A DNA stretch of 64,000 nt from Hygrophila difformis. Lineage: Eukaryota > Streptophyta > Magnoliopsida > Lamiales > Acanthaceae. Under the pieces are notes generated by a model. That model saw only the letters and a list, made by a program, of their open reading frames with translations. It made no database searches and was not told where the DNA came from. Shown in pieces: positions 1 to 10,774 of this stretch. Each line of letters opens with the position of its first letter. The stretch's first letter is position 1. A program made the translations under genes and the position numbers. The stretch is from assembly GCA_030278955.1 (NCBI GenBank), contig JAOANR010000013.1, positions 39,592,191 to 39,656,190 on the forward strand. Reading direction: 5' to 3'.

Positions 1-787
1 TTAGTCAGACTTCTCTTCTCACGCTCAATCCTGTCCTACTCATGTGCATATCTTGTATTCTGAAATACACTCTCTCTTTTTTTTTTTATATATATCAAGG
101 GGTGGCCTTCCGTGGCTTTCAATAGCTCGGTTTCACATTATTAGGAGGAGTCGCATGACCTGACATTGCAGATGAAACTTCAACTCCCCTGCCCTTGATT
201 CTGCTCTTTTAAAGTTCTTCAACTTATAAATCAGGGGGGCAGCTGTGCCAGCTACTTATATCCACATTATTTTACCACGTCTGTTTCTAAAATTTCCCTT
301 GCTCTCTTTTTCTCTTTCTTTTTTTTTTTTTTACTCAATATGCACACTCATCTTCCAAGAGAGACTAGATTAGATCAATCCTCTTAACCTTGTGCAGTTA
401 TTATTTATAGTATGCAAATCACTAAGGTTAATATCATCACAAAACCTTCAAACTATTTATCCAGTAATGACATCAATCGATCTCAGAGCTTACAGCTAAG
501 AACAGTTTTCAAGAGCGGCTCATGCTTGCAGTGAAAATCTATAAAGTAGATGTCTCCACAGGAACCACTTTTTAAACTCATCTTCTATTCCTTTATCAGT
601 TTATTAGCTTCCCTGAGTTTATTATTACTATCATTATTTTTAGCTTGAAATTCAATACTATGACACAACTTCATATTAAATCTATCCTAAGTTATATCAG
701 AACAAACAGAAATAGGAAAGAAATAAAGAAAAAGAGACTGTAATTAAAAAGAAGAAGAAGAAAGTTTCAGAGAACTCCCCTGTGATC
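1..787 (-). other. Non-coding sequence downstream of the env-region frame
   Basis: No convincing coding frame is seen. On the minus strand it holds two purine-rich tracts (71-83 and about 301-333). The second resembles a polypurine tract, but what follows it does not match the start of the LTR at 21487. It is probably the 3' untranslated part of the large retroelement. Confidence 0.35.
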
Positions 788-3073
788 TCAGGATGGTCCT
801 GCACCATTGTCTGGATCTTTAGGTGGTATGGATGGAGATTTCTTTAGATCCGAGACTAGGTTGGCAAGAATGTCTACCAATCTCGTGCTGTTATACTGCT
901 CCTGTCTCCTCAGTTCCATATCCCTTTCTCGTTCCTGTCTTCTCTCTTCAAGTTCTTCTCTTCTCAGCCTTTCAAATCTTTCCATCTCTTCCCTTCTCAT
1001 TCTTTCCTGTCTATCCCATTCTTCCTTCCTTATCTTCTCTTGCCTCTCCATCTCTTCTTTCCTGAGTTTCTCCTCAGTTTGAATCCTGACATGCTCAAGT
1101 TCAATCCTCTTCTGCTCCATTTCTCTCTGAACATGCTTGTCTTCTGACATAGTTTTCACTAGCATCTCCATGGACTGTGCAAAACTTTGGATTGAAGTAC
1201 TCATATTCTGAGATTCATCCACAGATACTGTGTTCCTCATTGGCTGTCTCACAGGTTGAGATGGTGCAGAAGTGTTCTCAAACTCTTCATCTTCTGGAAT
1301 AGGATTCAATGCAGGAGATGGAGTTACAGTCTTTGTCCTTTTTGTTGTGGTTTTTGACTGATATGATCTTGATTTTGAAGGAAGATAGACCCTTTGTCTT
1401 AGGAGATGGCACCTTTGATCCTGATCCTTCGGAAGTTTGTTCCTCTAAATCTGGCATTTGGTAAATCAACTCTCCCCTTAAAGTGTCTTCTGGTAATGGA
1501 ATAGGAGGATCTATCTTTATGATCTCTGGTAAAAATGGTGTGATTGAGACTCCTTGTTTCTCACAAAGTCTTCTGATTAAATTCGGATAAGCCAATGCTG
1601 CATCTTCTCCAACTCTTGACTTAATAACATTGAGAACATGGTGTGCAGCACTGCATTTCCTTCCTGACCATAACAATGCAAATCCCTCGAAAGTTCCGGC
1701 TGAGGGTCCTTGAAAATTTGTAGTAGGTCTGAGCTTTGAGTAGTAGAATCAAGTGTAGGCAAGTACTCAGGCTTCAAATTCTTCAATGGAATCTTATTCT
1801 GCTCAGTTCCTCTGTGTGTTGAACAGAAACCCAATGCCATTTTTCTAGCATTAACAAGTTTATTTCCTTGAGTTTTCTTCCTCAGTAGGACCTCGGATTT
1901 GACTTCTGGCTGTACTAACAAAGGTGCCTGAATCAGATCATTTAGAGTTTCTACAGTGACTTGCACTGTTTTCCCTCTAATCCATGTTGTTTCTGCCTCA
2001 ACATCAAAGTTAGCATAGAACTCCCTGGTCAATTCCACATAACCACATTTGTTATTGTGTCTCATGAAAATGTCCCATTCATTGATCCTCCTCCTGTAGC
2101 TGATACACTTATGATCCAGCCACTTGGGATGAAATCCTTTGTCCGGAACAATCATTTTGGACATCCCCAAGTAATTCTCCAATGCTTCCTTTCTTCCATT
2201 AAACTTAACCTTGATTTCTTCTTCTGTAAATTCAGTCATCTTTTCAATGCTATCAGGGATTGATAACCTCACCTTTGGACTATTCTTTCCCCAATAACTC
2301 GCAGGTAGCAATTCTGGGACATCTTTTCCGGGGGATGATCCTTCAGATGTATCTGATTCATTTCCCTCAGATTCTTGTGCTCCTTCTTGCTCATCCCCAG
2401 CATTCTCATTTTCTTGTTCTTCTGTTTGGCCTCCTTCTTGAGCAGGTTCCACATTTTCTTCATGAACTTGTTCTGAGTTTTGCTCATGGTCAGGCTCTGG
2501 ATGTTCTTCTTGAACTCTATCAGTGTAATCATGTTGTGAATTGCCTATACCTGAATCATAAATCAATGACGTGCTGGTATCTACCTTCTCAGTAACTTCA
2601 AGGCTATGCTGATTTAAGATCTCTGTGGGATCTTCTTGTACAGGTTCGTTTAGTAGAAGAGGAATAGTAGTAGATTCTGAATCTAGAAATCCTTGGACTG
2701 CAAAGTATTCTTCTACTCTTTTCTTCTGTTCTGCGGCCCATTCAGGATCATTCATCCTTACAATTGCTCTCTGAACTACTTCATCCCTGACTTGAGGTGG
2801 AAGGAGCCATTGATTCATTTAATTTTCAGCATTCGTCTGTGTTCTGAGATATTGACTGACAGTGTCTTCCATAAAATACTTTCTCTGCTGAGCTTCTTGA
2901 GTTTCATTTCTCTGCACTTCTTCTTCATAAGCTTGAATTGCTAATGGAGATGGTTCCATTACTTGGTCAGGATTTATTTGTTGTTGGATTTCCTCTAACT
3001 CTGACTCAAGTTTAGCTGCATATTCACTTGCTTGTTCTGCTGAGGTGCGTACATTCCCTCCTTCTCTAGCCAA
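788..3073 (-). pseudogene. Broken Athila env-region protein with 'plant transposon protein' domain
   Basis: One decayed reading frame in pieces. Residues from 3073 run to a TAA at 2819-2821, and the same frame continues from the ATG at 2818 to about 1640. A frameshift near 1640-1676 moves coding to the next frame, and another near 1290-1340 moves it to the last piece, which ends at 788. The middle carries the pattern VELTREFYANF...WIRGKTVQV and, after the first frameshift, NLIRRLCEKQGV. These are recognisable from the putative plant transposon protein domain found downstream of pol in Athila elements. The N-terminal third is acidic and low complexity. The C-terminal piece is a strongly charged coiled coil rich in RREEMER-like repeats. 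Whether it acts as an envelope is unknown; no signal peptide or clear membrane segment is seen. Confidence 0.6.
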
Positions 3074-5568
3074 TTTTCTGAACTTTTTATCAGTCCTTCC
3101 AGAGAGTAAGTCATGTTCCCGACTGTAGTTCCATGCAAGTTCATATCTTCAAAAGTCTGTAAATCTTCCAGTGTCTGTTCCTGAAATATGTCTGCCACTG
3201 ATTCCTCAATTTGATTTACAAACTCTTGCTCATCTGCAGCTTGTCCTGGTGGTATATCTTGCTCAGTATCTTCTCCTGAAAACCCTTGTAAATCAATCTG
3301 ACTCTGAATAAGATCCCTGTTGACCCGAGCTTGTTGATCTTCATCTTGCCCTTCTCTATCATCTTTTTCAGTAATCTGAACCAGTTGGAGATCAGTGCTC
3401 GGTCTAGTTGATCCTTGTTCATCAGGTTGATGTTCTTCAATGCATGCTCTCCAGCCCTCTGGATCTATATCCCCAACTTCCAAATTAGTGTAAGAAGTGA
3501 GCTCCAACCTCTCTGTGTAGGGAACTATCCCTAGGGTTGGTTCGACTTTTTCTTCTTCAGAGCTGGTGTCAGGTACTACATACTTGGGCTTTCTAGCCTT
3601 CATCTTTATCCTGAACTTTTTAACTGGCTTTTCAGGTTCTTTTTCTTGTTGCTTTTCTTTCTCAGGAATGATTCCCAATTGTTCTACATTCTCAAGAGAT
3701 CCTTGCTGCTTAAATTCTTCAGGGTTGGTTTCCTTCTGCTCAGAAGGTAACCTTCCTCTCCTTTTGTAGGTAACAACTTCTTTCTTTTCTTGAGCTGATT
3801 GTAGAATCTCAACATCTTCATCCATCAAGTCTTTTGTCACATCCAGAATTTCTTTAGTTGTTAGCTCATCTTCATTTTTCCTCTTCTTCAGAATTCGGCT
3901 AGCTTCCTCAGGCCTGCCTGCCTCCACCTTATTCTCAGTCCTTTTCTTAGCTATTGGTACTTCATCTGAAGTGCTCGAACTGAGATTGTGTGACTTCCTC
4001 TTTTTGGAGGATACTTTCTTTTTACCTTTCTTGTCTTGAGTTCTCATGAGTTCCTCCCATTCACGATCTGCCTTTCGTCTGTTTGCATAATAGCAATCCA
4101 TACTCTCTTGCAGAATCGGATGGATTTCATCATTTCCCTCGTTCTTTTCTCCCAAAATAGTTGTAACCTCATCAACTACTCTCATCTTCTCAATTCTTTG
4201 CTCATCATCTGTGCTGTCTTCATCTGAATCGTGCTTCTTAATATAGAAATTCTTGCCTAATCCCTTCAGCATGATATTCATTCCCTTTCTATTCAGATAT
4301 TTCTCATTCCATTCATCCCAATCATCAATAATTACCTGCTGAATTCTTCCTTGTGTTTGATCAGTGTAAGGTCTGTGCTCCTTGTATGCATTTTCCCTGC
4401 ACATAGCATCATACCTGACATACTTTTCGATGAATTCTTTCTTCCTCTCCTGGACATATCCATGAACTTCCTGTTGGAGAGTTAGAGGTAATCTCTTCAT
4501 GATCTTATTGGGTCTATCTGTAATGAGTAGATCTGCATCTGCTGGTGTTATTGATGGAGCTGAAACTTTTCTGAAATTCGCTACAGGTTCCAGTCCTTCA
4601 TTAACAACTGATTCTCTGAAAATATTCCTTACTATGTTTTGTGGTGTCTGTTTTGCATCTGATCTCTGCTTTCTGTTTTTGCCTGATCTCTCAGCTTCTC
4701 TCTTCTCTGCATCCTTAATCCATGCTTGCTGTTCTGGCATCAATTCAGCAAACTCTTCCAAAGGAAATTCCTCATTAGGTTTCCTTACCAACCCTGGTTT
4801 AAGAATCCTTTTTCTTAGATCATCCCCTTTTGACCATTTATTCATATATCTGATCCAGCTATTTCTAGCTTCTTGAATAATTCTAAGGACATCTTTCCAT
4901 ACCGCCTGACCCTGTTTAGCTTTCTTGAAATAAGGCTCGAGATCATGCCTTAAATTGATGCGAGCATCAATAATCTTATCTAGGGCCAGATTTGTTAAGA
5001 AATTCTGTTCAATGGGTCCCTTCTTGTTCAGGAATGTTGGAGGCATGTATGCAGGGAGTGCCTGCTGAGCATCATAGACTCTAGCATTCCGAATTTCATT
5101 AAGTTTGCAGCAATATTTGGTGAGTCGCTTAACATATTTTGGTAGTGGTTGGGGATCAAAGTAATCCAGCTCCAGCCCTGTCTGATCTTTCGGATTGATA
5201 ATTCTGTAGCACTCCTGATTCCACTCAGCCATACACTTCCTTTCCCTTTCCAAAATTCTTTCCAGTCTGATTTCATTAGGCCAGTGCCTATCATTGATCA
5301 GAATTATCATTTGGTCATCCCAAAATCTATCCATCTTATTCCAGAATGCTTCTTCTAAATCAATCCTCAATGATTCCTTTTCCTTTTCTGGTATATGTTG
5401 AAGCATAAATGGATTGATATAAAATTCTGGAGGTGAAATTTGCATTGCTGTCCATCCACCACTCCTCCGAATAGTTTCTACCATCTTAACCGTTCTCGTC
5501 TTTGCCAAGAATGATTTCTCTTTCTTGTCCGATTCTATATTTCGAGCTTGAAGTTCTTCATAGGTCAT
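2995..5568 (-). CDS. Unrecognised 857-residue basic protein of the retroelement
   Basis: A long uninterrupted frame between the F-box cluster and the env-region frame, which it overlaps in another frame at 2995-3073. I do not recognise the family. The first ~300 residues are rich in Trp, Arg and aromatic residues and look folded (for example RRSGGWTAM, NRKGMN later). From about residue 500 it is lysine/glutamate rich with nuclear-localisation-like clusters (KKGKKKVSSKKRKS, KKFRIKMKARKPK). The last ~150 residues are acidic and Gln-rich. No catalytic motif is seen. Preservation of 857 codons beside a frame with three lesions suggests recent origin or constraint. It could be the N-terminal partner of the adjacent env-region protein separated by a frameshift. 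The start is the first ATG, directly after a TAAG. Confidence 0.55.
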   Translation of the reverse strand: MTYEELQARNIESDKKEKSFLAKTRTVKMVETIRRSGGWTAMQISPPEFYINPFMLQHIPEKEKESLRIDLEEAFWNKMDRFWDDQMIILINDRHWPNEIRLERILERERKCMAEWNQECYRIINPKDQTGLELDYFDPQPLPKYVKRLTKYCCKLNEIRNARVYDAQQALPAYMPPTFLNKKGPIEQNFLTNLALDKIIDARINLRHDLEPYFKKAKQGQAVWKDVLRIIQEARNSWIRYMNKWSKGDDLRKRILKPGLVRKPNEEFPLEEFAELMPEQQAWIKDAEKREAERSGKNRKQRSDAKQTPQNIVRNIFRESVVNEGLEPVANFRKVSAPSITPADADLLITDRPNKIMKRLPLTLQQEVHGYVQERKKEFIEKYVRYDAMCRENAYKEHRPYTDQTQGRIQQVIIDDWDEWNEKYLNRKGMNIMLKGLGKNFYIKKHDSDEDSTDDEQRIEKMRVVDEVTTILGEKNEGNDEIHPILQESMDCYYANRRKADREWEELMRTQDKKGKKKVSSKKRKSHNLSSSTSDEVPIAKKRTENKVEAGRPEEASRILKKRKNEDELTTKEILDVTKDLMDEDVEILQSAQEKKEVVTYKRRGRLPSEQKETNPEEFKQQGSLENVEQLGIIPEKEKQQEKEPEKPVKKFRIKMKARKPKYVVPDTSSEEEKVEPTLGIVPYTERLELTSYTNLEVGDIDPEGWRACIEEHQPDEQGSTRPSTDLQLVQITEKDDREGQDEDQQARVNRDLIQSQIDLQGFSGEDTEQDIPPGQAADEQEFVNQIEESVADIFQEQTLEDLQTFEDMNLHGTTVGNMTYSLEGLIKSSENWLEKEGMYAPQQNKQVNMQLNLSQS

Positions 5569-5900
5569 CTTATGAATCCTTAAGAAACAAGAACAACTGG
5601 TAAATTAGTGTCACCATACTCACATTTAGAGCTTGACTCTAAATGTGCAAATGATAGAAAAGAAACATAATACCAGATTTTCTTTTTATATTCATCATTC
5701 TATTCATGACATCACCATACTCACATTTAGAGATTTGCTCTAAATGTGAAGATTCAATGCTAACTGAGTCTAATTTAATCAGAAAATAGCAGGAAATTCG
5801 AATTCAAAACATCATTAATCAAAAGCAAAACATCTAGTTTATCAGATTCAAAATATGGAACTACAAAGCATGGTGTTTCTTATGACATTCAACCTATCAA
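5569..5900. repeat. Spacer with two copies of an 11-bp-stem hairpin
   Basis: Non-coding spacer between the unknown 857-residue ORF and the first F-box exon. It contains two hairpins with identical arms, CACATTTAGAG and CTCTAAATGTG, at 5621-5647 and 5722-5748. The five-base loops differ (CTTGA versus ATTTG). Both copies are preceded by CACCATACT, so this is a direct duplication of about 101 bp spacing in which the stem stayed identical while the loop changed. Confidence 0.8.
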
Positions 5901-6648
5901 TTACAGATGAGGAGGTGTCTCTGCCTCAATTCCAAATCTTTGAAACAGATTACAATGTTCAGAAACTAAGCACCTCATACAGTAAATTGACACAACTCCA
6001 TAAGTATTCCTTGAGGGACCATGATTGTTATCATAATAGCTCCTAAGGTCACAAAGTCTCTTCTTGGGTTGTCCTTGAAAAGGTGAGATGAATTCCTCAT
6101 AACTGGATAACCACCCTCTGACTTGAAGTCGAAGATCCTTGAGTCTTCGTCTATTCTTGCACAGAGGAGCGAAGAGCCAAATTCCCTTCTCTTGCTCTTC
6201 CCTTTCATCCTTACTTAAGAGCATAAGAGCTTTTACATAGATGGATGGGGGGTGATTATCAGTAATTGCAGGTTTTAAGAGTTCAAACGCTGCTTGTTCA
6301 TTCTTGTCTTTGACGAATAAACGCAGTGCCTCATGTAACTGGTACATCCAATTTCCTGCATTTTTGCAGGTTTCAAGGAAAATGCTTTGTGTCTCTTCAA
6401 AAGTTCCCCATCCCCATGCTGTAAAGTCTTCAAGAGAAGCCTTTTTCAAAACTAAAGGATGATGAGTAGCTTTTTCGAGCTCTTTGCAGACCAGTTTACA
6501 ATTAAAGACAGTCTCAAGGTGGTCAAATGCAAATCTTGATAAAATGTTTCCAAGAATCTCATAGGGAAGATCTGTGATCTGAGTTTCCCCCGATCCAGAT
6601 TTCTCTAGTGAAGTCCTTGGTTGCTTTGATGAAGTTCCAATTTCATAG
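5901..6648 (-). CDS. F-box protein exon 1 of cluster (At2g35280-like), no own first exon seen
   Basis: The open exon begins at a good 3' splice site (pyrimidine-rich ...TTTACTCAG at 6649-6650) and ends with TGA at 5901. It codes for an F-box near the start (ITDLPYEILGNILSRF, LVCKELEKA) and then an alpha-helical region (AGNWMYQLHEALRLFV...). The C-terminal module has a CxxC pair (YCMRC). F-box proteins bind SKP1 in SCF ubiquitin ligases; the helical part would recognise a substrate that is not known. The exon starts with one base completing a split codon, the same phase as its neighbours, but no ATG exon with a GT donor is present in the 160-bp gap before it. An in-frame ATG exists in the intron-side sequence at 6683, which would give a hydrophobic start. 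More likely it is spliced to an upstream first exon. Confidence 0.65.
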
Positions 6649-6808
6649 CTGAGTAAAGTTAAAAACAAAAATAGAATTAACAACTAAAGAATGCAATTCA
6701 TTAATGGAAAAGGGATGTACAGCTTTGAATCATCCACATAATTCTCTGTCCCAAGACAAAAACACAAAAGATACAAGCAAAGAAAATATCAATCACTTGA
6801 TTTCTAGA

Positions 6809-7562
6809 TTATTCTAATTCTAGTAGTTCTTCTTCATTCTGATCTTCTTCTGCATTGTTCCATTGCTCCCATTCAAATAATATGCCTAGTTCGCCACTTG
6901 CTCTTCTGTATTGCTTGACATAATCAAACAGTTCACAAGGAATACACTCCATCCTTTCATTAAAAGGTAATTGCTGTCGCTCTTGGATAGAGTGATTCTT
7001 ACAAAAACTCCTTTCCTCTTGATCAAGGAATGGGTTTGGGAACTTTTCACCATAAAGGAGCCAGTGGAGAACACTCATTTTTAAGAATAGAAGTTCAAAA
7101 GGATCTTGAGTCACAGATTTGATCAATTGAATTCCTTCCTCATCCAGCTGCGGATCTTGTTTGGAAAGCAGTAGAAAGGATCTTATGAAAGTGGTTGGTT
7201 TGTGTTTATCATCTAAACCAGGCTTAAGAATTTCATAAGCTTTTTCCTCATTTTTATCCTCGACAAAGGCTATCAATGCAGGCACAATATTAAACATATA
7301 GTTGCCTGCATCCTGGCATCTTTTAATGAATCTGATTTGGTTACTTGGATAAGCATCTCCTCTCCAAACAGCACAAGTTTCCAAATTAGCTCTCTTTAGA
7401 GCTAACGATGACCTGCTTGCTGAGAGAAATTGCTTAGAAGTTTCGGATGCTCTAAAAAGTGCCTTTATGCTTTCCATTCCTAGTCTTGACAGAATGTCTC
7501 CCAGTAACTCTATTGGTAAATCAAGTAATTGAGTTTCCAAGAGTTGAGGGTTTTCGACATTT
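6809..7562 (-). CDS. F-box protein exon 2 of cluster, no own first exon seen
   Basis: The exon starts after a strong 3' splice site (CTTTTCAG at 7563-7570) in the same split-codon phase as the other members. The F-box is LLDLPIELLGDILSRLG. The middle has the shared AGNYMFNIVPALIAFVEDKNE block and the PNPFLDQEE block. The end has a likely zinc-binding pattern CKNH...CIPC, followed by an acidic tail. The protein from the internal ATG at 7540 would be 243 residues, and that ATG still includes the whole F-box. It therefore could be translated alone, or joined to the MASNNP exon at 8651-8667. It is closest to the member at 9310-10401. The role inferred from the family is substrate adaptor of an SCF ubiquitin ligase. 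Confidence 0.7.
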
Positions 7563-7753
7563 CTGAAAAGAAAATGAGAAAGAACACAGAATTCAAAGTT
7601 AAACTCAACATTTATGTAGCAATGAGATTAGATTTTATTATCAAAATCAGGCTACAATACATTGTGCAAAATATCTGATCTAGTGACAGTTTCAAAGTTA
7701 AAAATTAGAAGACATGTCACATACATCAATCTCTTTCTCCTTTGTCCAAAAGC

Positions 7754-8667
7754 TTATTCATTAATGCTATAATTATCAAAGTTCTCCCCTGCTGCCATCC
7801 TAAAGTCAGCTATGGCTCTTTTTGTGTCACAGCAGAGATAGCAAACCTGATCGGCTGTATAGTATGATGACTTATGGAAGGTTTCCTGATCACGAACTTC
7901 TACAACACAGAATTCCCTATTTTCCTGCCCGAAGAATGGATTTGGGACATATTCCCATTCTGAAACTAGGGTGAGAAGATTGTATCTAAATTCATAACTG
8001 TTTAATCTATCCCTTAAGATTGGACTAATTAAGCGAAGTCCAGCTTCTATCTCTTCCCTAGAACTTTTACTTAGGCAACATAAAGCTTTAAAATATTGGG
8101 ACATCTTAGAGTTATCTTCTATTCCTTCATCCAGGATCTGAAATGCCTTGGATCCTTCCCCTTGTACAAACAATTCCAAGGCCTTGGGCAAATTCAGAAT
8201 ATGATTCTCAGCCTCTCTACAGGCATCTAGAAAATTGATTTTACCAGAGGATTCATTGGAAATTCTTTTAAAGGCTAGATCCTGTACATTAAATCTCCGA
8301 AGGACAATAGGATATTCTGAGGCTATTGTGAATGTTGAACAGATTTGTTTACACTTGAGCAGATCTTCAAAGCTGCTCTGCCCTACTCGTGACAGAATCT
8401 CCCCAAGGACATCCAATGGAAGATCAGTCAGGTGTAAAGCAGAGGACTCAGAAAGCTGCTCCTCACTGTTATTTAATCGAATTTTAAAGAAGAAGAATCA
8501 GTTGAAATTATACTCCAAGTTTTAAAATTAGGGAAGAACGACAGTGGATGAAAAACTTAAACCCTAGTATGAGTAAAGACATTATAATGCAGAATGTAAC
8601 AACTTTAAACATCAGGAAGAAATGCGATGAAAAATGAACGGAGAGCTTACGGGTTGTTGCTCGCCAT
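7754..8667 (-). CDS. F-box protein gene 3 of cluster, two exons
   Basis: Exon 1 is 8651-8667 (ATG, coding MASNN plus two bases) with donor GTAAGC. Exon 2 is 7754-8465 after the acceptor AACAG. The joined frame is open and reads through HLTDLPLDVLGEILSRVG, so the F-box is complete. It shares the central ENHILNLPKALELFV block, PNPFFGQ, and a terminal C...CYLCC pattern with its neighbours. A TATA-like TTATATAA lies near 8812-8821 on the minus strand, about 150 bp upstream of the ATG, so the gene appears to have its own promoter. The 185-bp intron shows this is not a processed copy. Codon 5-6 of exon 1 resembles the first exon of the next gene (MAENN), which supports tandem duplication. Confidence 0.75.
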
Positions 8668-9309
8668 TAGGATTGTTCCTGAAGCTGAGTGTTACTGAAG
8701 AAGAGTTTCGCAAATAGAGGAAGAAGAAAAACTTCAAAGATGGCGGTTTCTTCTCGAGAGAGAATATGAAAGGATATGAAAATGATTTGAAAAGATAAGA
8801 AGGTTATAGGTCTTATATAAAACAATGGGCTGGCCTAGTTAAAGAATAAAAAGTAGGGTACTCAAGTACTCAGAGTGTACTCACTCATTCTAGACCTGCC
8901 ACATCAGTGAGTCTGGTTATTGATTCAAAAATTGAGTTAAAGAACTCAAACAACATAAATTGGATAAAATTGGATTGGTTGAGAACAAAGCGGGGGGTAA
9001 TTATTGAAAAGGATTAAGACTTCTAAATTTAATATTAAGTCTGGTTAAATCTTCTTCACCAGATTCATCTTAATGCCTAACAAAAATCCACCCTTAGCTT
9101 ATTTATTTACAGATTACCAATTCTGCCATCCCATTTCCTGATTTCCAGTTTCATCTTTAATTCATTTTTGAGTTGAGTAAAGAAACTGATCATACAAAAT
9201 AGAAAAGTAGGAGAATTGTAATACATAAAATCCAAATGATCCAAAATACATCAAAATATCCAGAAATTACAACCATATATAATACTATAGAATTTCTAGC
9301 TCTAACTAC
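8668..9309. other. Intergenic DNA between F-box genes 4 and 3
   Basis: It holds the probable promoter and leader of the gene at 7754-8667 (TATA-like element near 8812-8821) and the 3' flank of the next gene. No coding frame, tRNA or repeat is recognised. Confidence 0.5.
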
Positions 9310-10401
9310 TCAAGGGTCAATTTCCTCATTATCGGAGTCGGTCCACATGAACTCATCAGGAAACACTTCACCACAATACAGTCTAAACTGCCTCACCATG
9401 TCAAAGAATTGACATGGGATGCAGTCCATCCTGATGTGTGGTGGTAGTAAGACTCGAACCTGCAAGGTGTGATCCTTGCAGTAGCTCATCTCTGGTTGCC
9501 CTAGAAAAGGATTTGGAAGTTGAGGAATATGAGTGAACCAATGAAAAAGATAGATTTTAATGAAAACCACTTCTAAAACATCAGAAGCTACTGTTTGGAC
9601 CAAATCTAATCCTTCTTCAATCCATTTATCCTCTTGTTTTGTTAATAGGAGCATCGTTCTGAGCAGAATAGTAGGTTCATGCCCATCATCTAGTCCTGGC
9701 TTGAGGATTTCATATGCCTTCTTCTCATCTTTTTCCTCCACAAATGCCCTTAATGCAGGTTCAATGTTGAACATGAAGTTCCCTGCATTTTGACACTCCC
9801 GAATGAATCTTTTCTGGTTGTCCGGATAGACATCCTCTCTCCACCTCATACACGATTCCAAGTCCACTCTCTTGTATACAAGATGGGTTTTGCTTGCCTG
9901 GTAAAATAATGGAGAGACTTCTGCTATCCTGAAGAGCTCTCTAACATTATCCTTTCCGATTCTTGATAGAATATCCCCCAACAACTCAGTGGGTAAATGG
10001 GATATTTGAGTCCCAATGCGCTGTGGATTCCTAGCATTTCTGTTTCCAGAAAATAATATAATGAGGAACACAGGGGAATAGTTTTATGATGGAACCAGAA
10101 TATTCGAAATGGGAGTTTCATTCCTAATATGAAGTTCCAAAGTCTCATATGGATAATGCATCAGTTACAAACCAAAAATTTCAGAAAAGATTCTATGGAT
10201 TAATGAGTGTAAAGAAACGGCTCTTAGTTATGAGGAATCTTAAATGATTAATGTTTCGTTTTCTACAACCATTCCCTAAAAAAAATAGAAACATGAACCC
10301 TAGGTCTAGAAATGCAATCTGACAACAAATTTTTCAAAATAGAACTAAGAATAAAAGAAAGAAAAGATGAACGAGATTGCTTACGAATTGTTCTCGGCCA
10401 T
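9310..10401 (-). CDS. F-box protein gene 4 of cluster, two exons
   Basis: Exon 1 is 10385-10401 (ATG, MAENN plus two bases) with donor GTAAGC. Exon 2 is 9310-10039 after acceptor GGAAACAG. The join keeps the frame and gives ...NARNPQRIGTQISHLP followed by the F-box core TELLGDILSRIG. Later blocks are AGNFMFNIEPALRAFVEEKDE, PNPFLGQ and a terminal CKDH...CIPC likely to bind zinc, then an acidic tail. It is of the same family and architecture as the exon at 6809-7562. A weaker TATA-like GATAAAAATAGG lies at about 10531-10544. SCF adaptor function is inferred from the family. Confidence 0.75.
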
Positions 10402-10774
10402 GATCTTGCTTATGAGAATGGTTGAAAGTGATAAAAATGGTGTATGGCGATTTCTTCTTGAGTAAGAGAAGAAAATCTGATGAAAATTTTTGAAATGACA
10501 AGTGAGAGGAATGACTGCAAGGACAGAGACGCCTATTTTTATCTAAAGACTGCAGGGGTCAAGATAGTAAATCTTGTCTCTGCAGGGAGTAATGATTAAG
10601 CCTAAAATAACCCTATTTCGAAGATTTTTATTTAAAAGGACAGATAAAAATCTAATGTAAAGGATAAGATCAATCAAGTTGTTTTCCTTTTAATAAAAAT
10701 GAAGCGAGGAGTAAATATATAGCAACACCAAAAGGGGTAGTATTTAGATACAAATTAAGAGATTACATAATCGA

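Noticed and set aside
807..1082. Plus-strand Ser/Leu-rich frame
   Set aside because: It is the antisense shadow of the charged coiled-coil end of the env-region frame.
5621..5748. Bacterial-style intrinsic terminators
   Set aside because: The DNA is a plant nuclear region; the hairpins have AT-rich stems and no functional U-tract context.
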